A stretch of 17,629 nt of DNA, taken from contig JAFYMA010000009.1 of the NCBI GenBank assembly GCA_017556845.1, positions 1 to 17,629 on the forward strand. Direction: 5' to 3'. The notes beneath the pieces were generated by a model. That model searched no databases, had not been told where the DNA came from, and saw only the letters and a list, made by a program, of their open reading frames with translations. The DNA is from Clostridia bacterium. Its GTDB lineage: Bacteria; Bacillota; Clostridia; Oscillospirales; CAG-272. Shown in pieces: positions 6,141 to 13,957 of the stretch; position 1 is the first letter of the stretch, and the number at the start of each line of letters is the position of its first letter. The translations under genes were made by a program, and so were the position numbers.

Positions 6141-7457
6141 TTATGCAATAAACTCTTTATAAATTGCGTTTACTGCCTTTTCAAAGTCGCCTTCCTCAAT
6201 GCCGATGATGATATTCATCTCGTCTGAGCCCTGGTCGATCATCTTGATGTTGACGTCCGCACTTGCAATAGCCTTAAATACCTTTGCCGCCGTACCCTTT
6301 GCCTTTACCATCGCTCTGCCTACGACTGCAACAAGAGCAATTCCGTCCTGAATATAAATGCTGTCGGGCTTTACGGCCTTCTTTATGCTTGCTATAAGCT
6401 GTTCACGTATTGCGTCAATATCGGCTGTTTTCAGCATGATAGTCATTGTATCTATGCCTGAGGGAAGGTGCTCAAAGGATATATTCATCTCTTCAAAAAC
6501 AGAGAGAATTTTTCTTGTAAAGCCAACCTCTCCGTTCATCATATCCTTTTCTATATGTATGGACGAAAAGCCTTTTTTGCCTGCAATACCGGTTATGATG
6601 TTCTTCGTGTCGTATTTGTCGCTGCTGGCAACTATCATTGTGCCGGGATCGTCAGGAGCGTTCGTGTTTTTGATGTTTATCGGAATACCCGCTATCTGAA
6701 CGGGGAATATCGCATCCTCGTGAAGAACGGTAGCACCCATATATGAAAGCTCTCTTAATTCTCTGTACGTTATCGTTTCTATTACCTTGGGATTTTCGAC
6801 TATTCTCGGATCTGTCATAAGAAATCCCGAAACGTCCGTCCAGTTTTCGTAAAGCGTCGCGTTTGCGGCACGTGCAAGAATTGATCCGGTGATGTCGGAG
6901 CCGCCTCTTGAAAACGTTTTGATAGTGCCGTTGGGCATTGAGCCGTAAAATCCGGGAACGACGGCGTATTCGTGCTTTTTCAGTCTTTCGGAAAGAACTG
7001 CGTTCGTACGCTCTGCATCGAATGTTCCGTCAGTCTTGAAGAATATTACCTCCGCTGCGTCGATGAAATCGTAGCCCATATGCTTTGCAAGGATCATTGA
7101 GTTGAGATATTCGCCTCTTGATGCGGCGTAATCTCTGCCTGCCATACCGTAAAGGGCGGCTTTTATCTTTGATAATTCCTTATCCAGAGGAAGATCTACA
7201 CCCAGATCGTTTGCAATATCGGTGTATCTGTAAGAGATTTCGCCGAAAAGCTCCTCAATGCTTTCTCCGCTTGATGCCTTATCGTATAACAGATAGAACA
7301 TATCAGTTACCTTGAAATCGCCCGTGAAGCGCTTGCCGGGGGCTGATGCAACTGCGTATCTTCTGTTTTTGTCTGCCTTTATAATGCTTGCGACCTTTCT
7401 GAACTGATCGGCGCTTGCAAGCGAAGAACCACCGAATTTAACTACCTTTAAGCTCAT
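6141..7457 (-). CDS. lysC: Aspartate kinase
   Basis: Phosphorylates L-aspartate, the first step towards lysine/diaminopimelate, threonine and methionine; cytoplasmic. The 438-residue length is normal. The kinase domain opens with VVKFGGSS (5-12), and substrate/nucleotide-loop motifs SRGEYLNSMI and FSRGGSDITGSILA are present. The C-terminal ~150 residues (from about TGIAGKKGFSSIHIEKD) look like tandem ACT domains, which usually bind the feedback amino acid; which one cannot be read here. ATG at 7457 is at the conserved N-terminus; AAAGGA lies 11 bases upstream, a rather long spacing. It is 19 bases behind the GAP1-like gene and shares its transcript. Paralogues exist in many Firmicutes, so the symbol is a class label rather than proof of the lysine-specific isozyme. 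Confidence 0.95.
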   Translation of the reverse strand: MSLKVVKFGGSSLASADQFRKVASIIKADKNRRYAVASAPGKRFTGDFKVTDMFYLLYDKASSGESIEELFGEISYRYTDIANDLGVDLPLDKELSKIKAALYGMAGRDYAASRGEYLNSMILAKHMGYDFIDAAEVIFFKTDGTFDAERTNAVLSERLKKHEYAVVPGFYGSMPNGTIKTFSRGGSDITGSILARAANATLYENWTDVSGFLMTDPRIVENPKVIETITYRELRELSYMGATVLHEDAIFPVQIAGIPINIKNTNAPDDPGTMIVASSDKYDTKNIITGIAGKKGFSSIHIEKDMMNGEVGFTRKILSVFEEMNISFEHLPSGIDTMTIMLKTADIDAIREQLIASIKKAVKPDSIYIQDGIALVAVVGRAMVKAKGTAAKVFKAIASADVNIKMIDQGSDEMNIIIGIEEGDFEKAVNAIYKEFIA

Positions 7458-7476
7458 TTGAATTTATATCCTTTCG

Positions 7477-10020
7477 TTAACTGTTTTTCTTGCCGAAAAG
7501 CTTTTTAAATATTGAAGTCTTTTCGGGCTCTGTGTTCAACAGATCGTTGAACTTGCCGATCATCGTAAGATCGGTATCAAAATGGAATTCCGCACAGACT
7601 CTCAACGCCTCGATATTTTTGGAATTGAGCTTCGTTATCTGACGTGCGCAGGCACGCTTGCCCGAGTCTGAGCAGAAGTTGATAACGAATTTTGCAAATT
7701 CGCAAAGCGCCGTATAATCGCCCTTGCTCTTGCCCTGCTTTACGTAGGGCTTTGTGAACTGTGCTATGAAATCTGCCTCCGTTTGCTGAGTGAACGAGAA
7801 AAATCCGTACATTCCGCAAACGGTGTCGTAATCGGGTAAATATTCCGACATATTCGGAACGAGCCACGAAATATAATCGTCAAGCTCCTTTTCGGAAAGC
7901 GACGAAAGATCGACCTTGCCGTTTTTCGTATATTCAACAAGCGTCGGATATATCTTTTCGTAGCTTTTCTGATTGTCTATATCTTCAAGCAATGATGCAA
8001 AGCACAGGCAAAGCAATCTTCCCGAAACGGGCTTGTTGCATACGTTGCGAACGTAGTTTGCTATGAGCCACAAAAGCTCCGTCTGCTTTTTGTTTGGACT
8101 TGGGCAGATATCACATCTTGCCACGTTTTCGCAAAGCTCATCGCTGTATTTTATGCAAACGCGGTGCTTTGCGGCAGAGTGCAGGGCGTAAAAGTCGCCC
8201 TCCTCTATCTTTTTGCTGAAATTGCTTCTGAACGTCTGACAGTAGAATTCAAGAGCAGGAACGTAATATTCGTTGAAATACTGATCCGATACGGAAAAAT
8301 AATTCTTATCGTGCTCTTCGAAAGCATCGGTAAGCTCGTCAGCGCTTTCCGCAACGTTCATACGGGCGGTAAATACCGCAAACAGAAGCTCCGTTCTGTC
8401 AGCATCCATAAGGTGCCTGTAAACGCCGGACGGATCCTTTGCAGACGCATAGCAGATAAACTCCTCCTGAGATACGGGAATGAGCTTTTCAAATCTTCCC
8501 TCAAGCGCCGCTTCTGCCGTAAGATACGCAGAGCACAGAATTACCGGATCGTAGCTTACCGCGTACATGATATGCTTTACGCAATCGTCGCTGTACGGCG
8601 CACACGCTTTGATGTATTCTGTAACGAACGATCCACCCTCGGATTCCGGAGTAAGATCCTCCGGCGTCATATTCTTTGCGATCAGATATTCCTTGAATAT
8701 TTTGCAAACGAGCTTTATTTTATGATCGGGTGCTTCGGATGCCAGAAGATTTACGATAAAGCGTCTGTATTTTTGTGACATCAGTCTGCATGGCAGTGAA
8801 ACACCTGAGCTTTCAGCGCATATCGCAGCTTTTTCATAAAACGCGAACAGCTTTTCCTCGTTACATTCAGCGCTGCATATAACGGCTAACGATACGTGGG
8901 TTATATACTCTTTTATAGCGTTCTGAAGCTTATATGAAAGCGTTTCCGCCTTTCCGCATATAAATATGAATATTGCCGAAACGTAAGCGGGATCAAATGC
9001 GCAAACTGCATTTCTGTCCGCAAGAGCAGCTTCGGTAAGACGTATGTACGCTTCGTCATTTCCGAAATTGTTTACCGCAACTGCCGATACTGCAAAATCA
9101 CGGTACGTTGCTGATGAAATACCGCCTCTTACGACTGTGTAAAGGGTGTATATCTCCTGTATGCGATCGGACGTTACCTTGTTGAAGCACGATTCGGCAA
9201 AGCTCTTGAAATCCTCAACGTATTTGTATGCGTGGAGCATTCCGTCGCTCAAAAATTCGTATACGGGATGTATTACGGGATATTCGGGAATATCGCCGTT
9301 TTTCAGATCGAAAAGACAACTTCCGAGCGATTCTGCATTGCCCTTGACGGTATCGTTCATGTCCTCGCTGCGTATACCGCATATACGGTACATCTTCATA
9401 TCGTCAGAGGGAATACAGCACGTAGTGAAGCTCAGGTTATCAATTATCGCCTTGGGAAGCGCAAATGATACGGCGCCGATCCAAAGCGGGATATTTTCCT
9501 CGTCGTCGCATATAAATATGGGCTTGCCTGCGTTTTCAGGGCAGGTTACGGCAAAAAGCAGCCGTCTGAAAACGAGCTGTCTGTCGTTTATGCCAAGAAA
9601 ATTCATAATTCGGTTTACATTCACCGTGTTTGACGGAGTAAGCTCACACTTAGGAAGATAGTCCGTACCCTCAGCACACGATGCGTCTGCATCGGACACG
9701 CCGTGAACGAATGATCCTGAGGATATATATTCACACGGCAAGCTTTCAATATCCTTGCCCGTCAGGGTATGCGTTACGATGTTGCGTACGCGTGATCCGT
9801 CGGAAAGAACCGCCTCGCCCGATGCGGTAGCACGGGAAAAGATCCTCTTGCCGTCTTTATATTCATAGGAAAATGCAGTGCCGGTCAGAAAATACGGCTT
9901 TTGTGCATATTTTTTTGCATCGTCTGATGAAAACCCTCTGCTCTTGCTGAGAACACCCCAGCCGGGTACTCCGTCAAATCCGCTCTGTCTGTATGTGGCG
10001 ATAAGTTGTTCGAATTTCAT
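7477..10020 (-). CDS. GAP1-N2-like large protein of unknown function
   Basis: An 847-residue protein, apparently cytoplasmic with no signal peptide or membrane segment. Its first ~220 residues (FEQLIATYRQSGFDGVPGWGV, the S-RGF segment, VRNIVTHTLTGKD, then IPLWIGAVSFALPKAIIDNLSFTT) resemble, from memory, the N-terminal domain of GTPase-associated protein 1 (GAP1-N2), which computational studies connect with GTPase-containing bacterial conflict or signalling systems. The rest is helical and cysteine-rich without a motif I know, ending in a basic tail (IFKKLFGKK). No GTPase or effector gene is adjacent; it is instead the first gene of an operon with aspartate kinase. The start at 10020 is set by GGAGGAG just upstream. 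A longer frame to a GTG at 10128 is excluded because the promoter lies within it. The biochemical role is unknown. Confidence 0.6.
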   Translation of the reverse strand: MKFEQLIATYRQSGFDGVPGWGVLSKSRGFSSDDAKKYAQKPYFLTGTAFSYEYKDGKRIFSRATASGEAVLSDGSRVRNIVTHTLTGKDIESLPCEYISSGSFVHGVSDADASCAEGTDYLPKCELTPSNTVNVNRIMNFLGINDRQLVFRRLLFAVTCPENAGKPIFICDDEENIPLWIGAVSFALPKAIIDNLSFTTCCIPSDDMKMYRICGIRSEDMNDTVKGNAESLGSCLFDLKNGDIPEYPVIHPVYEFLSDGMLHAYKYVEDFKSFAESCFNKVTSDRIQEIYTLYTVVRGGISSATYRDFAVSAVAVNNFGNDEAYIRLTEAALADRNAVCAFDPAYVSAIFIFICGKAETLSYKLQNAIKEYITHVSLAVICSAECNEEKLFAFYEKAAICAESSGVSLPCRLMSQKYRRFIVNLLASEAPDHKIKLVCKIFKEYLIAKNMTPEDLTPESEGGSFVTEYIKACAPYSDDCVKHIMYAVSYDPVILCSAYLTAEAALEGRFEKLIPVSQEEFICYASAKDPSGVYRHLMDADRTELLFAVFTARMNVAESADELTDAFEEHDKNYFSVSDQYFNEYYVPALEFYCQTFRSNFSKKIEEGDFYALHSAAKHRVCIKYSDELCENVARCDICPSPNKKQTELLWLIANYVRNVCNKPVSGRLLCLCFASLLEDIDNQKSYEKIYPTLVEYTKNGKVDLSSLSEKELDDYISWLVPNMSEYLPDYDTVCGMYGFFSFTQQTEADFIAQFTKPYVKQGKSKGDYTALCEFAKFVINFCSDSGKRACARQITKLNSKNIEALRVCAEFHFDTDLTMIGKFNDLLNTEPEKTSIFKKLFGKKNS

Positions 10021-10023
10021 ATG

Positions 10024-10030
10024 CTCCTCC
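10024..10030 (-). promoter_or_regulatory. Strong ribosome-binding site of the GAP1-like gene
   Basis: GGAGGAG on the minus strand lies 3 bases from the ATG at 10020 (5 bases counted from GGAGG). It decides this start over the longer open frame. Confidence 0.85.
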
Positions 10031-10068
10031 GTTTCGTTCTTCACTGAATGGGCATTAATAATCAATAC

Positions 10069-10097
10069 ATTATATACTCCAATGCAAAAAATGTCAA
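10069..10097 (-). promoter_or_regulatory. Sigma-A promoter of the GAP1-like/aspartate kinase operon
   Basis: Perfect TTGACA (10097-10092), a 17-base spacer and perfect TATAAT (10074-10069). Predicted start about 10062, giving a ~40-base leader to the ATG at 10020. It diverges from the thymidylate kinase promoter about 75 bases away. Confidence 0.88.
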
Positions 10098-10172
10098 TAC
10101 CCTTTTTGGAAATAATCATAGTAGACACTTTAAATTAAATTTACAATTAAAGATTTTATTTGCTTCGATGTG

Positions 10173-10182
10173 GTGATATAAT
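10173..10182 (+). promoter_or_regulatory. Promoter (extended -10) of the tmk-gpmI transcript
   Basis: GTGATATAAT, a consensus -10 with TGN extension, lies ~38 bases before the thymidylate kinase ATG. The -35 region is only T-rich (TTTTAT). It is divergent from the promoter at 10069-10097. Confidence 0.6.
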
Positions 10183-10219
10183 ACTATGAACGCTAAAAAA
10201 AGAGGAGTCGTAAATAAAT

Positions 10220-11146
10220 ATGATAACCGGAATAAAGCTGTGCGATATGAAGGGCACGGGCGTTAAGGATGGTATAAACGAGCTTTCGGTATCCGATAAG
10301 CGCCGACTTGTTGAATGGTACGGCAAGGAGTCTGCGGACGATGCACTTGAATTGTATCTGTGGTGCAAGGGGCAGGCGGCTGTATGCTTCGGTGAGGACG
10401 AGGAAAGCGACGTATTTTCGGAAAAGGCAAGCAGTCTCGGAATAACCGTGGACGAGCTTTATGAATATTATTCCTCTGCGGACGGTCTTGACAACGCGCA
10501 GGAGCGCCTTTTGATGCCCGCAGATGAAAAAAAAGGCAGATTTATCGTGCTTGAGGGACTTGACGGGGCAGGAAAAACTACGAATATGCAACGCCTTGCC
10601 TCATCTCTTACAGCTATGGGCAGACGCGTATACGTTACGGCAGAGCCTACTTGCACGGCAGTCGGAGGAGTTATAAGGGAAACTCTCAGCGGCACGGGCA
10701 AAAGAGGGGCAGAGGAAATGGCAGCTCTGTTCCTTGCTGACAGAATAAACCATAATATGAATCCCAATAACGGAATACAGCAGTTTCTGAACAAAGGAAT
10801 CGACGTTATATGTGACAGATACTATTATTCGTCGCTGGCGTATCAGGGAATAGACTCGGATCTTGACTGGCTCATCGCCTGCAATACGACGTGTCCTGCA
10901 ATATTGAAGCCCGATATATGCATATTCCTTGATCTTCAGCCTGAAATATGCGCACGGCGCATATCACGCACGAGACTGACGACGGATATATTTGAAACGG
11001 AAGAAACGATAAGACGGATAAGACAGCGCTTTGCCGACGTGTTCAGCCGTCTTTCCGATAACGAAAATATCGTTGCGGTAACTACGGATAAGCCGAGAGA
11101 CGTTATCGCGGAAACGATACTTAAAGCAGTTAAAAATTTATTTTAA
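10220..11146 (+). CDS. tmk: Thymidylate kinase with ~100-residue N-terminal extension
   Basis: Phosphorylates dTMP to dTDP for DNA synthesis; cytoplasmic. The kinase domain occupies residues ~106-308: Walker A EGLDGAGKTT (112-121), TAEPT (140-144, usually REPGG), the DRY motif with YYYSSLAYQG (199-210), and a LID-like stretch SRTRLTTDIFETEE (249-262). That part alone is of normal length for the family (~205 residues). The first ~100 residues are an acidic, probably helical region (ADDALELYLWCKG, then ITVDELYEYYSSADG) that I do not recognise. The ATG at 10220 has AGAGGAG upstream but at a long 12-base spacing. An internal ATG at 10514 (residue 99) has GGAG 9 bases before it and would give an ordinary-sized enzyme, so either or both products may be made. 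First gene of an operon with gpmI, 24 bases downstream. Confidence 0.88.
   Translation: MITGIKLCDMKGTGVKDGINELSVSDKRRLVEWYGKESADDALELYLWCKGQAAVCFGEDEESDVFSEKASSLGITVDELYEYYSSADGLDNAQERLLMPADEKKGRFIVLEGLDGAGKTTNMQRLASSLTAMGRRVYVTAEPTCTAVGGVIRETLSGTGKRGAEEMAALFLADRINHNMNPNNGIQQFLNKGIDVICDRYYYSSLAYQGIDSDLDWLIACNTTCPAILKPDICIFLDLQPEICARRISRTRLTTDIFETEETIRRIRQRFADVFSRLSDNENIVAVTTDKPRDVIAETILKAVKNLF
10501..10516 (+). promoter_or_regulatory. Possible internal translation start in tmk
   Basis: GGAG (10501-10504) followed after 9 bases by in-frame ATG (10514-10516) at residue 99, immediately before the kinase domain. It could yield a 210-residue enzyme from the same message. The bases also encode AQERLLM, so the match may be chance. 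Confidence 0.35.
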
Positions 11147-11170
11147 GATATAGAAAGTGAATTGATCAGT

Positions 11171-12748
11171 ATGGACAAGAAGATTTTACTCGTAATTATG
11201 GACGGCGTAGGCTTTTCCAAAACGGGAATAGGCGACGCCGTAAGTGAAGCACACACACCCACGCTCGATGGGCTTTTGGCGTTCAGACCGACGGTAAGCC
11301 TTAAGGCTCACGGCTCTGCCGTAGGCTTGCCCTCAGATGACGATATGGGCAACAGCGAGGTTGGACACAACGCTCTTGGATGCGGTCAGATATATTCCCA
11401 GGGTGCAAAGCTCGTAAACGAATCTATCGAAAGCGGAAAGATATTTGCAAGCGAATCGTGGGCGCAGGTCGTAAGCGCCTGCAAGGATAACGGCTCGCTT
11501 CACTTTATAGGTCTGCTTTCCGACGGTAACGTACACTCCAATATATCACACCTTATATCTATGATAACGCAGGCAAAGAAGGACGGAGTAAAGTCTGTAA
11601 AGGCTCACGTTCTGCTTGACGGACGTGACGTTCCCGCAACCTCGGCTCTGACGTACGTTGATATGCTCGAAAAGGCAATGGCAGAGCTTAACGACGGCAC
11701 GTTCAATGCAGAGATCGCATCAGGCGGCGGCAGAATGAAGGTAACTATGGACAGATACCGTGCTGACTGGGATATGGTGCAAAGAGGATGGGAAACTCAC
11801 GTTCACGGCAACGCAAGAGGCTTTGCAAATGCGACCGATGCAATAAACACGTTCAGAAACGAAAATCCCGGTATGATAGACCAGGATCTCCCCGCATTCG
11901 TTATCGAAAGAAACGGTACGCCCGTAGGAGTAATGAAGGATGGCGACGGAGTTATTCTGTTCAACTTCAGAGGCGACAGAGCAATAGAAATGTCAATGGC
12001 GTTTGACGATGACGATTTCCCCTATTTCGACAGAGGCGTAAGACCCAACGTAAGCTTTGCAGGTATGCTTGAATATGACGGAGACCTCAAGATACCGAAG
12101 CGCTTCCTCGTAAATCCCCCCGAAATAAAGAATACACTTTCCGAGCTTCTCGTAGCGAACGGAATAAAACAGTACGCAGTTTCCGAAACGCAGAAATACG
12201 GTCACGTAACTTATTTCTGGAACGGAAACAAGAGCGAAAAATTCAGTCAGGAGCTTGAGACGTTCAACGAAATACCGTCAGATAAGGTATCGTTTGACGA
12301 GCGTCCCTGGATGAAGTGCGCAGAGGTTACAGACGACGTTATTGCGGCTATAAAGAGCGGTAAGTACGATTTTATCCGCTGTAATTTCCCAAACGGCGAT
12401 ATGGTAGGCCATACGGGAAATATGGCCGCCGTTATCGTGTCAATGTCTGCTCTCGACCTTTGCCTTGCAAGACTGCTCAAGGTGTGCGAGGAGTGCGGTG
12501 TTACGATGCTCGTTACCGCTGACCACGGAAACGCAGACGAAATGTTTGAAAAGAACAAAAAGGGTGATTTGCAGGTAAGAACTGCACATTCGCTCAACCC
12601 CGTACCGTTCATCGCCGCAACAGGCTGTGAGGGATATAAGATAGCACAGGGTCAGTTCGGTCTTGCAAATGTCGCTCCCACCGTTGCAGAGCTGTTCGGT
12701 CTTAAAGCTCCCGATTGCTGGGAAAGCTCCATACTTGTTAAAGAATGA
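11171..12748 (+). CDS. gpmI: 2,3-bisphosphoglycerate-independent phosphoglycerate mutase
   Basis: Interconverts 3- and 2-phosphoglycerate in glycolysis and gluconeogenesis using two metal ions (usually Mn) and a phosphoserine intermediate; cytoplasmic. The 525-residue protein is near the usual ~510. It carries every family signature: first metal site MDGVG (D11), nucleophile S62 in GNSEVGHN, LLSDGNVHS, HVLLDGRDVPATSA, TMDRYRADWDMVQRGW, RGDRAIEMS, FPNGDMVGHTG and the second metal site VTADHGNADEM. The ATG at 11171 matches the conserved start (MDKKILLVIMDG); an in-frame TTG at 11162 is possible, but neither has a strong Shine-Dalgarno site. It lies 24 bases behind tmk with no terminator between, so they are probably co-transcribed. 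Confidence 0.97.
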   Translation: MDKKILLVIMDGVGFSKTGIGDAVSEAHTPTLDGLLAFRPTVSLKAHGSAVGLPSDDDMGNSEVGHNALGCGQIYSQGAKLVNESIESGKIFASESWAQVVSACKDNGSLHFIGLLSDGNVHSNISHLISMITQAKKDGVKSVKAHVLLDGRDVPATSALTYVDMLEKAMAELNDGTFNAEIASGGGRMKVTMDRYRADWDMVQRGWETHVHGNARGFANATDAINTFRNENPGMIDQDLPAFVIERNGTPVGVMKDGDGVILFNFRGDRAIEMSMAFDDDDFPYFDRGVRPNVSFAGMLEYDGDLKIPKRFLVNPPEIKNTLSELLVANGIKQYAVSETQKYGHVTYFWNGNKSEKFSQELETFNEIPSDKVSFDERPWMKCAEVTDDVIAAIKSGKYDFIRCNFPNGDMVGHTGNMAAVIVSMSALDLCLARLLKVCEECGVTMLVTADHGNADEMFEKNKKGDLQVRTAHSLNPVPFIAATGCEGYKIAQGQFGLANVAPTVAELFGLKAPDCWESSILVKE

Positions 12749-12754
12749 TACGCT

Positions 12755-12787
12755 TGCGCCGTTGTACCCTTTCGGGATGACGGCGCA
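12755..12787 (+). other. Intergenic hairpin between gpmI and the transporter genes
   Basis: TGCGCCGT (12755-12762) and ACGGCGCA (12780-12787) form an 8-bp perfect stem, with a small CCC/GGG inner pairing. No T-run follows, so it is not a typical intrinsic terminator. It may weaken readthrough or shape mRNA stability between gpmI and the genes that follow 22 bases later. Confidence 0.5.
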
Positions 12788-12809
12788 TTGACCGTATATA
12801 AGGGTAAAT

Positions 12810-13379
12810 ATGAAAGAAAAAAGAAATTATAAAATACTTCTGCCGCTGTTCTGGGAAACGTTCAAGCTCAGCGCATTTACAATAGGCGGCGGATACGTGA
12901 TAGTGCCGCTGATGAAAAAGAAATTTGTCGAAAAGCTCGGCTGGATCTCCGAGGAGGAAATGCTCGATTTCGTATCTATGGCACAGTCTTGCCCCGGTGC
13001 TATGGCTGTGAACGCATCGCTTTTCGTAGGATATAAAATGGCGGGCTTTATAGGTCAGGCAGTATCGCTGATAGCAACTGTGCTTCCGTGTCTTATACTG
13101 CTTACCGCAATATCGTTCGTATACGTTGCATTTGCATCAAATACGGTCGTAAAGGCAGTCCTTACGGGTATGTCTGCGGGCGTTGCGGCGGTAATGGCGG
13201 ACGTCGTTATCGGTATGATAGGAAAATTCATCAAAAATAAAGACGTGATCTCCGTCATCATAGCAGCCGCGGCGTTCGTTTGCGTTGCGATATTCAAGGT
13301 GAACATTATTTATATTCTTGCAGTTGCCTGCATTCTTGGATTTATCATAAATTCAAGAAAGAAGGGGGCGGGAAAATGA
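12810..13379 (+). CDS. Chromate transporter family protein, first subunit
   Basis: An inner-membrane protein of 189 residues, half the size of classical ChrA. It belongs to the short chromate-transporter type encoded as pairs of homologous halves. The family start motif is clear (FWETFKLSAFTIGGGYVIVPLM, residues ~14-35), followed by the QSCPGAMAVNASLFVGY loop and hydrophobic segments at about 74-110, 110-135 and 147-182, with a basic end (INSRKKGAGK). ATG is preceded by AAGGG at 5 bases. The stop overlaps the start of the next gene by four bases (ATGA), implying a coupled stoichiometric pair. Chromate is the family label; the natural substrate in an anaerobe is unknown and might be another oxyanion. 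Confidence 0.9.
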   Translation: MKEKRNYKILLPLFWETFKLSAFTIGGGYVIVPLMKKKFVEKLGWISEEEMLDFVSMAQSCPGAMAVNASLFVGYKMAGFIGQAVSLIATVLPCLILLTAISFVYVAFASNTVVKAVLTGMSAGVAAVMADVVIGMIGKFIKNKDVISVIIAAAAFVCVAIFKVNIIYILAVACILGFIINSRKKGAGK

Positions 13380-13957
13380 TATATCTTGAGCTTTTTCTGA
13401 ATTTTATTTACGTCGGTATCACGAGCTTCGGCGGCGGATATGCGGCGTTGCCGATAATCCAGCATACCGTAACGAAAAGCAACGAATGGCTTACATCTAC
13501 CGAATTTACCGATATAGTGACGATCTCTCAGATGACGCCGGGACCTATCGGAATTAACGCGGCAACCTTCGTAGGCGTCAAAACGGCCGGTGTGCTTGGG
13601 GGAATATGCGCAACGCTCGGATTCGTTTTTCCTGCGTGTATCATAGTAACTATCCTTGCCGTCATCTATGCAAAATACAAAAAATCAGACGTTATGAGCG
13701 GAATGTTAAGAGGCTTGCGCCCTGCATCCGTGGGACTTATCACCTCGGCGGCGCTTTCAATAATTACGGTGGCGTTTTTCGGCCAGGAGCTTCTGGAGCT
13801 GACGTTTGCAAGCGTTGATCTTATTGCCATAGTGATAGCCGTTATTGCGTTTATACTTATGAAAAAGGTGAAATTTCTTTCCTCTCCCATTGCTATAATA
13901 GCCCTTTCGGGTGTAGTCGGCGGAGCAGCTTATCTTATTCAGGGTGCGCTTGTATGA
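13376..13957 (+). CDS. Chromate transporter family protein, second subunit
   Basis: A 193-residue membrane partner of the preceding gene and homologous to it: FIYVGITSFGGGYAALPIIQ near the N-terminus and the loop QMTPGPIGINAATFVGV match the same two motifs. About five hydrophobic segments follow. Paired short proteins of this family are thought to insert in opposite orientations and work as a heterodimer (family knowledge). The ATG at 13376 overlaps the previous stop (ATGA) and has a G-rich site (GGGGGCGGG) upstream; a longer open frame from 13280 lies inside the first subunit and is not used. Its own stop overlaps the start of the RACo-like gene in the same way, so three genes are translationally chained. 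Confidence 0.9.
   Translation: MIYLELFLNFIYVGITSFGGGYAALPIIQHTVTKSNEWLTSTEFTDIVTISQMTPGPIGINAATFVGVKTAGVLGGICATLGFVFPACIIVTILAVIYAKYKKSDVMSGMLRGLRPASVGLITSAALSIITVAFFGQELLELTFASVDLIAIVIAVIAFILMKKVKFLSSPIAIIALSGVVGGAAYLIQGALV

Noticed and set aside
6141..7457. The T-box as regulator of aspartate kinase.
   Set aside because: The leader and its promoter lie downstream of the aspartate kinase stop codon on the same strand and point towards the ligase.
10021..10128. A 36-residue N-terminal extension of the GAP1-like protein starting at GTG 10128.
   Set aside because: The TTGACA/TATAAT promoter lies inside it, and a much stronger Shine-Dalgarno (GGAGGAG) precedes the ATG at 10020.
10186..10266. 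Small open frame ATGAACGCT overlapping the tmk start, possible leader peptide.
   Set aside because: It begins at about the predicted transcription start with no ribosome-binding site and overlaps tmk in another frame.
13280..13375. Extended start for the second chromate-transporter subunit.
   Set aside because: It lies inside the first subunit in another frame and lacks the family N-terminus; the ATGA overlap at 13376 is the family-typical arrangement.
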